Origin: Pseudonocardiales bacterium
GTDB lineage: Bacteria > Actinomycetota > Actinomycetes > Mycobacteriales > Pseudonocardiaceae
Assembly: GCA_023252195.1 (NCBI GenBank)
Contig: JAHEXI010000024.1
Location: forward strand, 11,959-52,830
DNA length: 40,872 nucleotides
Reading direction: 5' to 3'
Part shown: piece after piece, positions 8,647 through 19,722 of the stretch
Position numbering within the stretch: position 1 is the first letter of the stretch
Layout: each line of letters opens with the position of its first letter
Notes under the pieces: model-generated
Told to the model about the DNA's origin: nothing
Databases searched by the model: none
The model's input: the letters and a program-made list of their open reading frames with translations, nothing else
Made by a program: the position numbers and the translations under genes

Positions 8647-9062
8647 CGCCGCGCGCGCGGCGGGGCTGACTCCAGCCAGGACAGAAAACCTGTGAGGGTG
8701 TCCTGTCGCATGGCCAGCTCCAACTCATCGACGCCGGTGCGGCAGCGCAGCACGACCGCCCCACTGGGCATCGCATAGCTTTCCGGCACCGTCAGACCCC
8801 GTCGTTCCACAATCTCCAGCTGGTCCCGGTCGAGCACTCGATCGGGACCCGATCGCAGGCTGGAAACCCGGAACCAGGCGAAGCCGTCGCCCTGATAGCG
8901 GCCCACCCCCTGGTGCCAGCCACGGCCGGCGTCCTTCGGCCGCGATCGCAGTGCGACGTCGATGCCGCCTTGACGCACCAGCCGGAGGCGTCGCAATGCC
9001 AGGGCGGCGATCACCACTGCCCCGGCTAGCAGGACGAACTCCAGGATCCGCGCTAGCCCCAT
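8637..9062 (-). CDS. DUF2550 family membrane-anchored protein
   Basis: 141 aa. It corresponds in position and content to Rv1312, the DUF2550 protein next to atpC. One N-terminal transmembrane helix (residues 8-24, LLAGAVVIAALAL) is followed by a soluble domain with WHQGVGRY, FAWFRVSSLR and a conserved PSGAVVLRC segment. The start ATG at 9060-9062 places the helix directly at the N-terminus. It is 25 bp downstream of atpC on the same strand and may be the last gene of the ATP synthase transcript. Function unknown; no catalytic motif is visible. Confidence 0.85.
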   Translation of the reverse strand: MGLARILEFVLLAGAVVIAALALRRLRLVRQGGIDVALRSRPKDAGRGWHQGVGRYQGDGFAWFRVSSLRSGPDRVLDRDQLEIVERRGLTVPESYAMPSGAVVLRCRTGVDELELAMRQDTLTGFLSWLESAPPRARRGS

Positions 9063-9087
9063 AGCGGCCCCCGCACCCGGAAGAATC

Positions 9088-9477
9088 TCACACGGTTTGA
9101 CCGACTGCCCGCAGTCGCGCGGTCGCTCTGGCCCGCACCGAGTCGGCTTGCTCCGAATCCTTGTCGGCGTTGGCCTTCGACAGTGCATCCCTGGCGGCCT
9201 GCGGATCGATCTCGTCGGCGAGCTCGGCCGCCTCGGCCAGCACGCTCACCTTGTCACCCGTAGCTGACAGAAACCCGCCGAAGACCGCCGCCGTCACGGT
9301 CTCACCGTCGGTGGTGGTGACCTTGACGATGCCACCCTCGATGAGCTCACCCAGCAACGGGGTATGCCCAGGCAGGATGGCTAGCTCGCCCTCGGTGGTT
9401 TCGGCGAACACCGAGTTCGCGTGGCCCGACCACACCTCGCGCTCCACCGCCACCAGCTCGACGGACATCTCAGCCAC
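9088..9477 (-). CDS. atpC: ATP synthase subunit epsilon
   Basis: 129 aa. Epsilon forms part of the central stalk of F1 and couples it to the c-ring. The N-terminal beta-sandwich shows [27 protein letters not shown] and [14 protein letters not shown] helical C-terminal part of about 40 residues ends in a basic [12 protein letters not shown], longer than the short mycobacterial tail. ATG start at 9475-9477, 54 bp after atpD. Confidence 0.95.
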   Translation of the reverse strand: MAEMSVELVAVEREVWSGHANSVFAETTEGELAILPGHTPLLGELIEGGIVKVTTTDGETVTAAVFGGFLSATGDKVSVLAEAAELADEIDPQAARDALSKANADKDSEQADSVRARATARLRAVGQTV

Positions 9478-9531
9478 GGGTAACTCCTGCCCTGTTGTCG
9501 GCCCTCCTGCGGATCTGATCAGTCTAAACGG

Positions 9532-11992
<2,461 letters not shown>

Positions 11993-11998
11993 TATCCG

Positions 11999-13852
11999 TC
12001 ACTTCTTCGCGTTGTTTTTCGGGTCCCGGTTTTTCGAGTCCTGGTTTTTCGAGTCCTGGTTTTTCGAGTCCTGGTTTTTCGAGTCCTGGTTTTTCGAGTC
12101 CTGGTTTTTCGAGTCCTGGTTTTTCGAGTCCTGGTTTTTCGAGTCCCGGTTTTTCGAGTCCTGGTTTTTCGAGTCCCGGTTTTTCGAGTCCCGGTTTTTC
12201 GAGTCCCGGTTTTTCGGGTCCTGCTTGGCGACCTTGACCGATTCGCGCTCAACATCGTCGGCGTCCATCGGCTCGGCCTCGTCTTCCTTACCCAACGAGG
12301 AGCCGTCCTCCGTGGTGAACTGCTTCTTGAAGGCCGTCACCGCGTCCACCACCTGCTGCTCGGTGTCCTCGCTGAACTGCTTGGTCTCCCGGATCGCGTC
12401 AAGGATGCCCTTATGGTGCCGGCGGACCTCGGCGAGGAAATCCGACTCGAAGCGCCGGACGTCAGCAACCGCCACCTCGTCCAGGTGTCCCCGGGTGCCG
12501 AGGAAGATCGACACCACCTGCTCCTCGATCGGCATCGGCGTGTACTGGGCCTGCTTGAGCAGCTCGGTGAGCCGAGCGCCGCGTTCGAGCTGGCGTCGCG
12601 AGGTGGCATCGAGGTTCTCCGCCCCGAACGCCGCGAACGATTCCAGCTCGCGATACTGGGACAGCTCCAGCCGCAGCGTGCCACCGACCGACCTCATGGC
12701 CTTGATCTGCGCTGAACCACCCACCCGGGAGACCGAGACACCGACGTTGATCGCCGGCCGGACGCCCTGGTTGAACAGGTCGGACTCGAAGAAGCATTGA
12801 CCATCGGTGATGGAGATCACGTTGGTTGGGATGTAGGCCGAGATGTCGTTGGCCTTGGTCTCGATGATCGGCAACCCGGTCAGTGATCCCGCACCCAGCT
12901 CGTCGGACAGCTTCGCGCAGCGCTCCAGCAACCGCGAGTGCAGGTAGAACACGTCGCCTGGATAGGCCTCGCGCCCTGGTGGACGGCGCAGCAGCAGCGA
13001 GATAGCCCGGTAGGCCTCGGCCTGCTTGGAAAGGTCATCGAAGATGATCAAGACGTGCTTGCCCTGGTACATCCAGTGCTGGCCGATCGCCGAACCGGTG
13101 TAGGGCGCCAGCCACTTGTAACCGGCCGAATCCGACGCCGGAGCTGCGACGATCGTGGTGTACGCCAGCGCGCCGGCATCCTCCAGGCCCTGGCGGACCG
13201 CCGCGATCGTGGTGCCCTTCTGGCCGATCGCCACGTAGATGCAGCGCACCTGCAAGGCCGCGTCACCGGTTGCCCAGTTCGACTTCTGGTTGATGATGGT
13301 GTCGACACACACTGCGGTCTTGCCGGTCTTGCGGTCACCGATGATGAGCTGCCGCTGACCGCGACCGATCGGGGTCTGCGAGTCGATCGCCTTGATGCCG
13401 GTCTGCAACGGTTCCTTCACCGGCTGCCGGTCGAGCACCGAGGGCGCCTGCAGCTCGAGGACTCGCTGTTCGTCGGCGTCGATGTCGCCCAGGCCGTCCA
13501 GCGGGATGCCCAGCGGATCCACCACCCGGCCGAGGAAGTTGTCCCCGACCGGCACCGACAGGATCTTTCCGGTGCGCCTGACCTCCTGGCCTTCCTCGAT
13601 CTCCGCGAAGTTACCCAGGATGACGGTACCGATCTCTCGCACATCGAGGTTGAGCGCGACGCCCAGCACACCGCCAGGGAACTCCAGGAGCTCGTTGGTC
13701 ATCGCCGACGGCAGCCCCTCGACCCTGGAGATGCCGTCACCAGCATAGATGACGGTGCCCACCTCCTCCCGCGAGGTCTCGGTCGAGAAGGAAGTGACGT
13801 AGTTCTCGATCGCGCTCCGGATCTCGTCCGAGGAGATCGTCAGCTCCGCCAT
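11999..13852 (-). CDS. atpA: ATP synthase subunit alpha with C-terminal pentapeptide array
   Basis: 617 aa, about 100 longer than E. coli AtpA and 68 longer than mycobacterial AtpA. The normal alpha domains are intact, with the P-loop [10 protein letters not shown] near residue 172 and the conserved [19 protein letters not shown] block. After the family end comes an acidic stretch finishing ESVKVAKQ, which matches the mycobacterial C-terminal extension (EAVKVKK). Then 14 pentapeptides of the DSKN(Q/R) type occupy residues 545-614, ending AKK. The array is encoded by a 15-bp minisatellite. In mycobacteria the alpha extension contacts gamma and restrains ATP hydrolysis; what the added charged, unstructured tail does is unknown. 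Upstream neighbour atpH (70 bp), downstream atpG (6 bp). Confidence 0.97.
   Translation of the reverse strand: MAELTISSDEIRSAIENYVTSFSTETSREEVGTVIYAGDGISRVEGLPSAMTNELLEFPGGVLGVALNLDVREIGTVILGNFAEIEEGQEVRRTGKILSVPVGDNFLGRVVDPLGIPLDGLGDIDADEQRVLELQAPSVLDRQPVKEPLQTGIKAIDSQTPIGRGQRQLIIGDRKTGKTAVCVDTIINQKSNWATGDAALQVRCIYVAIGQKGTTIAAVRQGLEDAGALAYTTIVAAPASDSAGYKWLAPYTGSAIGQHWMYQGKHVLIIFDDLSKQAEAYRAISLLLRRPPGREAYPGDVFYLHSRLLERCAKLSDELGAGSLTGLPIIETKANDISAYIPTNVISITDGQCFFESDLFNQGVRPAINVGVSVSRVGGSAQIKAMRSVGGTLRLELSQYRELESFAAFGAENLDATSRRQLERGARLTELLKQAQYTPMPIEEQVVSIFLGTRGHLDEVAVADVRRFESDFLAEVRRHHKGILDAIRETKQFSEDTEQQVVDAVTAFKKQFTTEDGSSLGKEDEAEPMDADDVERESVKVAKQDPKNRDSKNRDSKNRDSKNQDSKNRDSKNQDSKNQDSKNQDSKNQDSKNQDSKNQDSKNQDSKNRDPKNNAKK
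12011..12220 (-). repeat. 15-bp minisatellite, 14 units, inside atpA
   Basis: Fourteen codon-aligned units of 15 bp encode Asp-(Ser/Pro)-Lys-Asn-(Gln/Arg/Asn). On the plus strand the unit reads TTTTTCGAGTCCTGG. Seven consecutive units (12030-12134) are identical; the others differ by a T to C change (Gln to Arg), and the outermost units by TCG to CCG (Ser to Pro). Near-perfect identity points to recent slippage or unequal exchange. The T5 tract in each unit is unusual in this GC-rich genome. Confidence 0.95.
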
Positions 13853-13922
13853 GGCTATCGGCCCCTGCTCTCTTGTTTCTTGACACCGTCTGGGTGTCCA
13901 TTTTGGCTAGTCGCCACGACGC

Positions 13923-14741
13923 TCATCGGGACATCCACTGGCGTGCCTGGCCCAGCCGGGCCGCCACGCTGCCGTCGATCACCTCGTCGCCCACCCTGAT
14001 CACCAACCCGCCGAGCAGTTTGGCGTCGAGATCGACCTTCAGTGAGATCGGCCGCCGGTAGATCCGGTTGAGGACGTCGAGCAGGCGCTGCTCTTGGCGC
14101 TGCGACAGCGGACCGGCCGCGGTGACGTGGGCCACCGAGCGTTCCCGCCGCGCCGCTGCGCGATCGACAAGACCTTCGACGATCTCGTCGAGGGGGCGTC
14201 GTCGTGGCGACCGGACCGCCTGTTCCAGCAGTTGGCGGGTCACCGGGCGAGTTCGGTCGGCCAGCACCGTGGACAGCAGCTCCAGGCGCCGTGCGCCGGG
14301 AGCGGTCTCATCCCCCAACAGCGACGCCAGTCGAGGTTGGGCAACCAGGATCCGACCGAAACGGAACAGCTCATCTTCGACCTCGTCGAGACTTTCGTCG
14401 TGCTCGGCGAGACTCAGCAGCGCCTGCCAGGCCAGCTCCTCGACTCCGTCGATCAAATCCAACGGCCGAGACCAGCGAGAACTCACCACGTCGCCCAAGA
14501 CGGCGAGGCTGATCTGGCTCACTTTCGCACCGAACAAGGTCTTGACCATGTCGCGCCGGATCTGCTCGGGCGCTGCGGAATCGGCGAGGTGCCGCCGGAT
14601 TACGGGCTGCGCGCCGAGCACCGCTGCGACGCCGGCCAGGTCGTCACCCAGGCGGTCGCGATCCTGCGCGCTGGCACCATCGGTCCGGCTCTCCAAGCGC
14701 TCCCGGGCCGCGGCCAGTGCCGCCCTGCTGGCCGGCTGCAT
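13923..14741 (-). CDS. atpH: ATP synthase subunit delta
   Basis: 272 aa, peripheral-stalk protein linking the top of F1 to subunit b. Both delta domains are present: the helical N-terminal part (DRDRLGDDLAGVAAVL, then KTLFGAKVS) and the C-terminal VTAAGPLSQRQ plus LLGGLVIRVGDEVIDGSV. This is the long form typical of non-mycobacterial actinomycetes. It is not fused to a b-like segment, unlike mycobacterial AtpH. The ATG overlaps the atpF stop by one nucleotide (TGATG). Confidence 0.95.
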   Translation of the reverse strand: MQPASRAALAAARERLESRTDGASAQDRDRLGDDLAGVAAVLGAQPVIRRHLADSAAPEQIRRDMVKTLFGAKVSQISLAVLGDVVSSRWSRPLDLIDGVEELAWQALLSLAEHDESLDEVEDELFRFGRILVAQPRLASLLGDETAPGARRLELLSTVLADRTRPVTRQLLEQAVRSPRRRPLDEIVEGLVDRAAARRERSVAHVTAAGPLSQRQEQRLLDVLNRIYRRPISLKVDLDAKLLGGLVIRVGDEVIDGSVAARLGQARQWMSR

Positions 14742-15430
14742 CAGCGCCTCCGCCGCGCGTGGGGTACCGAGGCGGCCCCTTTGACGGTGCCGTTCTTCGG
14801 CGCGCCGGCTTCAGGGGCCGCACTGTCCTGAGAAACCGCCCTGTCCTGAGCGGCGACATTGTCCTGAGGGACACTCTCGGGGGCGCTTGGGGGGGCGGCC
14901 ATACCCTGAAGCTCGTCGAGAAAGCGGTCCACCGTTCCGGCTCGGCGGGCGTCGTCGGCCACCGACTCACCGACGATCCGACCAGCCAGCGTCACCGCGA
15001 GTTTGCCCAGCTCACCACGCAGCTGACGGACGACCTGCTCACGCTGGGTGGCCAGCTGCTCGGCGCCGCGCTCGCGGATCCGCGCGACCTCGTGTTCAGC
15101 CTGCTCCCGCAGCTCATCCTTGATCTCCTGCGCATCGGCCCGGGCGCTCTCCCGGATCTTGGCCGCCTCGACGCGCGCCTCGGCTAGCGCCGCGGAGTAA
15201 CGCGCTTCGGCCTCGGCCAGTCGCTTGGTGGCCTGCTGGCTCTCCTGGATCTGCCGACGGACCATCTCCTGACGTTGCGCCGTCGCACGTTTCACCGGGG
15301 GCACCACGTAGCGCCAGATCACCCCGACCACGATCAGGAAGATCAGGAGCTCGACGAAGAAGGTCGCATTGGGGATCAGGAAGAGATTGCCACCACCGCC
15401 ACCCGGTGCAGCCACGCTGTAGAGACTCAT
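14741..15430 (-). CDS. atpF: ATP synthase subunit b
   Basis: 229 aa. One N-terminal membrane helix (about residues 22-40) is followed by a long charged coiled coil that forms the peripheral stalk. A Pro/Ala/Gln-rich tail of about 45 residues ends RRRR, longer than usual for b. Start ATG at 15428-15430: the ribosome site GAAGGA is 9 nt upstream and the protein begins MSLYSV; two upstream in-frame ATG codons lie within or before this site. The stop overlaps the atpH start. Confidence 0.93.
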   Translation of the reverse strand: MSLYSVAAPGGGGGNLFLIPNATFFVELLIFLIVVGVIWRYVVPPVKRATAQRQEMVRRQIQESQQATKRLAEAEARYSAALAEARVEAAKIRESARADAQEIKDELREQAEHEVARIRERGAEQLATQREQVVRQLRGELGKLAVTLAGRIVGESVADDARRAGTVDRFLDELQGMAAPPSAPESVPQDNVAAQDRAVSQDSAAPEAGAPKNGTVKGAASVPHARRRR

Positions 15431-15475
15431 GGCTCCCATTCCTTCACACGAAATCACTTGTCGTCCCCGACCAGA

Positions 15476-15841
<366 letters not shown>

Positions 15842-16579
15842 TCAGTGGGCCCCTTCTCCCTCCTGGCCACCGGCCGCCATTCCGAAGTAGATAATCGTCA
15901 GCAATGCGAAGATCAGCGCCTGAAGCATGCCGATGAACAGGTCGAACAACTTCCACGCCGAGGTGGGCAACCACGACACGGCCGCCGGCATCAGCGCGAG
16001 AACGCTGACCATCACGGTGCCAGCGAGGATGTTGCCGAACAGCCGCAGCGAGAGGGTGACCGGCTTGACCAGCTCCTCGATGATGTTCAGCGGCAGCATC
16101 GCCTTGTAGGGCTGGACGAAATGGCCGAAGTAGTGCTTGCCCTGGACCCGGATTCCGGTCGCCCACACCATAATCATCACGAAAACCGACATCGCGAAGG
16201 TCAGATTGACGTCCGCCGTGGGCGGCCGGACGTACTCCTCGGTCGCGTGCGGCAAGATCGATATCCAATTCGCGATCAGGATGAAAAAGAAGAGGCTGAT
16301 AGCCAGTGGCACGACAAAGGGTGCCGTGCGGATGCCGACGTTGGTCTCCACCTGGCGTTCCACCTGTTCGGTGACCGCCTCGAAGGCTATCTGCAGGGTG
16401 CTGGGCACCTTGGAGGTCGCCTTGGCCGCAAGGTAGAGACCGAACGCGAGGACGATGACCGCGGCGATCGATGTGGAGATGACGGTGTCAGCGTTGATCG
16501 TCAATCCGAGGATATGCCACTGGGGGTGCTCGCCGACCGATACGCCGCCCCCACCTTCGGCCAATACATGCGCGATCAT
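15842..16579 (-). CDS. atpB: ATP synthase subunit a
   Basis: 245 aa, integral membrane stator of the proton channel. Several transmembrane helices are visible. The essential arginine is Arg179 in TLSLRLFGN. ANWISILP precedes a periplasmic loop, and the last helix includes ALIFALLTIIYFGMA. The start ATG overlaps the stop of the upstream gene (16576-16579), so the two are translationally coupled. Confidence 0.95.
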   Translation of the reverse strand: MIAHVLAEGGGGVSVGEHPQWHILGLTINADTVISTSIAAVIVLAFGLYLAAKATSKVPSTLQIAFEAVTEQVERQVETNVGIRTAPFVVPLAISLFFFILIANWISILPHATEEYVRPPTADVNLTFAMSVFVMIMVWATGIRVQGKHYFGHFVQPYKAMLPLNIIEELVKPVTLSLRLFGNILAGTVMVSVLALMPAAVSWLPTSAWKLFDLFIGMLQALIFALLTIIYFGMAAGGQEGEGAH

Positions 16580-16998
16580 CCCGGGGAACCCCCGACTCCG
16601 GACTGACGCAGTTCCCGCACGAGGGGAACCGTCGCGATGAAGATCATCAATAGTTGAAAGATGGCTAGCCCGCCGAACACCCCGAGACCTTCGGGCTGCA
16701 GCACCAGCGCCAAGCCGACGGCGAGCGCGGTGATCAGCGTGAGCCGAGCCAGCACCGACACCGCGAATTTGCGCTTGTTGGGGTCACCACTGGCCGCGAA
16801 GCGCGCTGCAGAACGCTGGACGAGCGACGTGTTGAGCAGACCCAGGCCGAGTCCGCCGCAGAAGAACACCGCCGTCAGCGGGTAGCCCATTGGCGCGAGC
16901 ACCACAAAGCTGACGGCGCCCAGACCAGCCGCGATGGGCATGGCCCGGCGAAGATTGACGACCGATTTCGTCGTTGCAGTCACGTCAGGCGTGGTCAC
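16576..16998 (-). CDS. ATP synthase I-like membrane protein (Rv1303 type)
   Basis: 140 aa with four hydrophobic segments. In position and pattern it matches the gene between the AtpZ-like protein and atpB (Rv1303 type). Members of this group are thought to help assemble the c-ring or supply Mg. Chosen start: GTG at 16996-16998, with the GGAG of the preceding gene's end 11 nt upstream. A GTG at 16984-16986 is an alternative, and an upstream reading overlaps the previous gene. NTSLVQRSAARFAASGDPNKRK is the cytoplasmic loop. Confidence 0.75.
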   Translation of the reverse strand: MTTPDVTATTKSVVNLRRAMPIAAGLGAVSFVVLAPMGYPLTAVFFCGGLGLGLLNTSLVQRSAARFAASGDPNKRKFAVSVLARLTLITALAVGLALVLQPEGLGVFGGLAIFQLLMIFIATVPLVRELRQSGVGGSPG

Positions 16999-17006
16999 GT
17001 CAGCGC

Positions 17007-17222
17007 TTACTCCTTCAGAAACTTCGTGAAGTTGATGTACATATAGACCCCAGCACCGACGATGCCAAGCGCCAAGCCAACCAGGGTGAACGCCGGAATG
17101 GAGTGCACCACCTGGTCGACCAACCATCCCAGACCGAGGCCGACCAGCAGAATAGCTGCGGTCGCGGCGCCGAGGCCAAGTAGCGTCGCAAGCTCTGGGC
17201 CGTTGCGTTTCTCCACGACCAC
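17007..17222 (-). CDS. AtpZ/AtpI-like small membrane protein
   Basis: 71 aa with two membrane helices: LGAATAAILLVGLGLGWLVD and FTLVGLALGIVGAGVYMYIN. This is the AtpZ/AtpI family at the head of F1Fo operons, implicated in Fo assembly or Mg/Ca transport. The start is GTG at 17220-17222; the GTG two codons later is also possible. First gene of the operon; 240 bp upstream separate it from wecA. Confidence 0.8.
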   Translation of the reverse strand: MVVEKRNGPELATLLGLGAATAAILLVGLGLGWLVDQVVHSIPAFTLVGLALGIVGAGVYMYINFTKFLKE

Positions 17223-17350
17223 CTACTTCAGCGGGCGCATGACGTCGCCCGCCGCCATCGCTCAAAGGCACTCCTCGCAGTCCAGGGGCAGCGCGCATGG
17301 CGGATACGCCACGTTCATGAGCACTGCCGATGGGCCGGCCTGACCTGAAA

Positions 17351-17399
17351 TCCCACCCCCGGGTGGGACAAACCAGAAGCTATCACACTCACGCGTGAG
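17351..17399. promoter_or_regulatory. Two short palindromes in the atp operon upstream region
   Basis: TCCCACCC and GGGTGGGA (17351-17368) form a compact hairpin, and CTCACGCGTGAG (17388-17399) is a perfect 12-bp palindrome. Both lie between the wecA stop and the first atp gene. The first could end wecA transcription; the second could be a regulator site. No clear promoter hexamers identified. Confidence 0.35.
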
Positions 17400-17462
17400 C
17401 CCTGTGATCGACCCAGCTGCTTCTAGCTGCGCTTCTTGTCTTCCTCGCCAGTCCTGCGGAGA

Positions 17463-18611
17463 TCAGCGCGCGGGTAACCGGGGAATCATCGAACCCACCA
17501 CGGCGACCAACAGTCCCAGCATGATCGACCACACCACCACATAGACGTCGAACAGCGTCAGCGCAACGGCGCCGAAAGCCAGCAGCGCCGCCCACAAGTA
17601 GATCAACAACACCGCCCGGCGATGGGAGTGTCCGATCTCCAGCAGCCGGTGGTGCAGGTGCAGCTTGTCGGCCGCGAACGGGCTGCGGCCCGCGCGCGTC
17701 CGACGCACCACCGCGAGCAGCAGGTCCAGCAGCGGCACGAACAGCACCGCGGCCACCACCAACAACGGCGAGAGCAGCGCCAGTACGTCGGTGGCCCCGT
17801 AGTTGTTGGGATCGATCTTCCCGGACGCGCTGGTCGACGCCGCGGCCAGCATCAGCCCGATGAGCATTGCCCCGGAGTCGCCCATGAAGATCCGCGCTGG
17901 CTGGAAGTTGTGCGGCAGGAAGCCCAGGCACGCACCGGCGACCAGGGCGGCGATCAGCGTCGGTGGGTAGAGCGACACACTGCCACCGGACCGGTACAAC
18001 AGCTGCAGGGTGAACGCCCCGATAGCGACAGCGGCGATCAACCCGATTCCGGCGGCCAAGCCGTCCAGGCCGTCGACGAAGTTCATCGCGTTCACCAGCA
18101 CCACCGCCAGCGCGACGGTGACGAACACCGCCTGATCCTGCCCCAGGACGAGCACCGAGCCGACCCGGCCGGCGCTGCCGTTCCACGGCACCCAGAAGAT
18201 GAACCACTGCACGTCGTAGAGCACCAGCACCCCGGCGGCGGTGACCTGTCCGGCGAACTTGGTGAGCGAATCCAGCTCGAACCGGTCATCCAGGGCGCCG
18301 ATCAGCATGATGAGGCCGCCGGCGACCAGCACCCCCACGACATCCCCAGAGAACTCGAAGGACCGCCGTAACACGGGCAGCTGGTGAGACAGCAGGACGC
18401 CGCCGAGGATTCCGCCGTACATCGCCACCCCACCCAGCCGTGGGATCGGCGCGCGGTGCACGTCACGCTCGCGCGGCGTCGCCACCGCACCGGTGTAGAT
18501 CGCCAGTAGCCGCACCATCCCGGTAAGCAGGAAAGTCACCACCGCAGTGGTGAGGCCGACCAGCAGGTACTCCCGCAGCGGCAGTCCAGAAGGATCGGGG
18601 ACAGGTCCCAC
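17463..18611 (-). CDS. wecA: Polyprenyl-phosphate GlcNAc-1-phosphate transferase WecA/Rfe
   Basis: 382 aa, polytopic membrane enzyme with about 11 helices. It transfers GlcNAc-1-P from UDP-GlcNAc to polyprenyl phosphate, which in actinomycetes starts the linker between peptidoglycan and arabinogalactan or other wall polymers. Family motifs: PIPRLGG near residue 55, the Mg-binding DDRFELD near 107, NFVDGLDG near 177, FMGDSGAM near 244 and HLHHRLLEIGHS near 312. GTG start at 18609-18611. It holds the slot of Rv1302 upstream of the ATP synthase operon. Confidence 0.92.
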   Translation of the reverse strand: MGPVPDPSGLPLREYLLVGLTTAVVTFLLTGMVRLLAIYTGAVATPRERDVHRAPIPRLGGVAMYGGILGGVLLSHQLPVLRRSFEFSGDVVGVLVAGGLIMLIGALDDRFELDSLTKFAGQVTAAGVLVLYDVQWFIFWVPWNGSAGRVGSVLVLGQDQAVFVTVALAVVLVNAMNFVDGLDGLAAGIGLIAAVAIGAFTLQLLYRSGGSVSLYPPTLIAALVAGACLGFLPHNFQPARIFMGDSGAMLIGLMLAAASTSASGKIDPNNYGATDVLALLSPLLVVAAVLFVPLLDLLLAVVRRTRAGRSPFAADKLHLHHRLLEIGHSHRRAVLLIYLWAALLAFGAVALTLFDVYVVVWSIMLGLLVAVVGSMIPRLPAR

Positions 18612-18681
18612 CGGGGCAGGCTAGTCCCGCGGCGGTTGCGCCCCACCGGTAGCCCAACCGCCGCCGTCTCTCGGATCACTC

Positions 18682-18746
18682 GTGATCGCAGTTCGGGAAG
18701 AATGAGCCGCGCTCAGCGCGGTTGGTTCTTCCCAAATCGCCATCAC
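18682..18746. repeat. 65-bp palindromic repeat, copy 1
   Basis: Imperfect palindrome with inner arms GGGAAGAAT..CCGCG and CGCGG..TTCTTCCC and outer GTGATCGC/ATCAC. It aligns without gaps to 19652-19716 (about 52 of 65 positions identical). Its right end overlaps the stop codon of the DUF559 pseudogene. Confidence 0.75.
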
Positions 18747-19615
18747 GTGTTGGCTTTGAGGGCTGAGCGGATCTCCTCGACCACGCCGGCGGGGCGGGCG
18801 ACCAGGTCATGCCAGGTGAAACGCAGGAGCGCCCACTGCTCGTTCACCAGAGCGTTCTGACGTCGCCGGTCGTCGACGAACCGATCGGCCGTCACGTGCC
18901 AGGCCCAGCCGTCCACCTCGATGGCAACCCGCTGTACCGGGAACGCCAGGTCAATGACGTAGCCCGCGACGGGGTAAGCCAGCTCCCAACCAGTGATCCC
19001 CGCGGCACGCAGCAGCCGGACCAGCACCCGCTCGGCGTGCGAGGCGGCCCGGTCAGCCGCGACGGCAAGCAGCTGGGCTGCCTGAGCGGATCCCCGCCGG
19101 CCATGGTTGCGGCACTGCGCCCGGTACACCGCGGGGAACTTGACCCGACGTTGCAGTGATCGGTCGAGCAGCTCGGACCCTTCGGGTCACAGCGCGATCG
19201 CCGCTTCCAGCACAGTGAGAGGTAGATCGGTGACCCACAGGTCGCGCACGGCGACCAGATCCGGATAGGGCAGGCCACGTCGGCGTATCGAGACTCCAGG
19301 CTGCTTGCCGGGATTCCGGCTGCGCCGCACCGTCACCTCCACCGTGTCCGGCAAGGCCGGACCGAGGTCGTGCCACCATGCGGCCGACACACCGTGCGCG
19401 ACCGCGTCCTTACCGGCCCAGAGCACGGCCGCCCGCATCCGCACCTCATCGGTGTACGGGTGATCAGCGGACAGGTACACACCGGGGTGCAGCCGTTCCC
19501 ACCGTCGGCTGTTGATGCGGCGGTCGACCATGTCCTGGCTCAAGCCTGCCATCCGCGCTTGCGCGCAGCTGATCACGCCGGACTGCCGGCGCAGGTACCA
19601 GTCCAGTTCTTCCAT
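18743..19615 (-). pseudogene. AbiEi-like + DUF559 (PD-(D/E)XK) protein, broken by an in-frame TGA
   Basis: One 290-codon frame is interrupted by a single TGA at 19187-19189. The N-terminal half (143 codons from ATG 19613-19615) has a winged-helix-like region (SQDMVDRRINSRRWERLHPG) and a beta part, as in AbiEi-type antitoxin-domain proteins. After the TGA the same frame continues directly with PEGSELLDRSLQRRV, then a DUF559 Vsr-like nuclease domain with the metal residues in VIDLAFP and AIEVDGWAWH, then LRFTWHDL. Family members have Gly at the stop position, so a GGA to TGA change is the likely lesion. The gene is absent at this place in mycobacterial order and is bracketed by the 65-bp palindromes. 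Restart at 19129 could still give a free nuclease domain. Confidence 0.85.
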
Positions 19616-19651
19616 GATGTACAGATGCCCGGCGGTTTCCCAAGGTTGCCC

Positions 19652-19716
19652 ATGATCGCTGTTTCGGAAGAATCAGCCGCGCTCACCGCGGCTCATTCTT
19701 CCCATTTCGTGATCAC
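19652..19716. repeat. 65-bp palindromic repeat, copy 2
   Basis: Palindrome with core CCGCG..CGCGG and arms GGAAGAAT/ATTCTTCC, closed by TGATC at both ends. It lies between the Sua5-type gene's stop and the start of the DUF559 pseudogene, and is the partner of 18682-18746. Confidence 0.75.
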
Positions 19717-19722
19717 TTGCGG

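Noticed and set aside
12011-12220. Tandem array as a CRISPR or origin iteron cluster
   Set aside because: Units are contiguous without spacers, 15 bp long and keep the atpA reading frame through to its stop codon.
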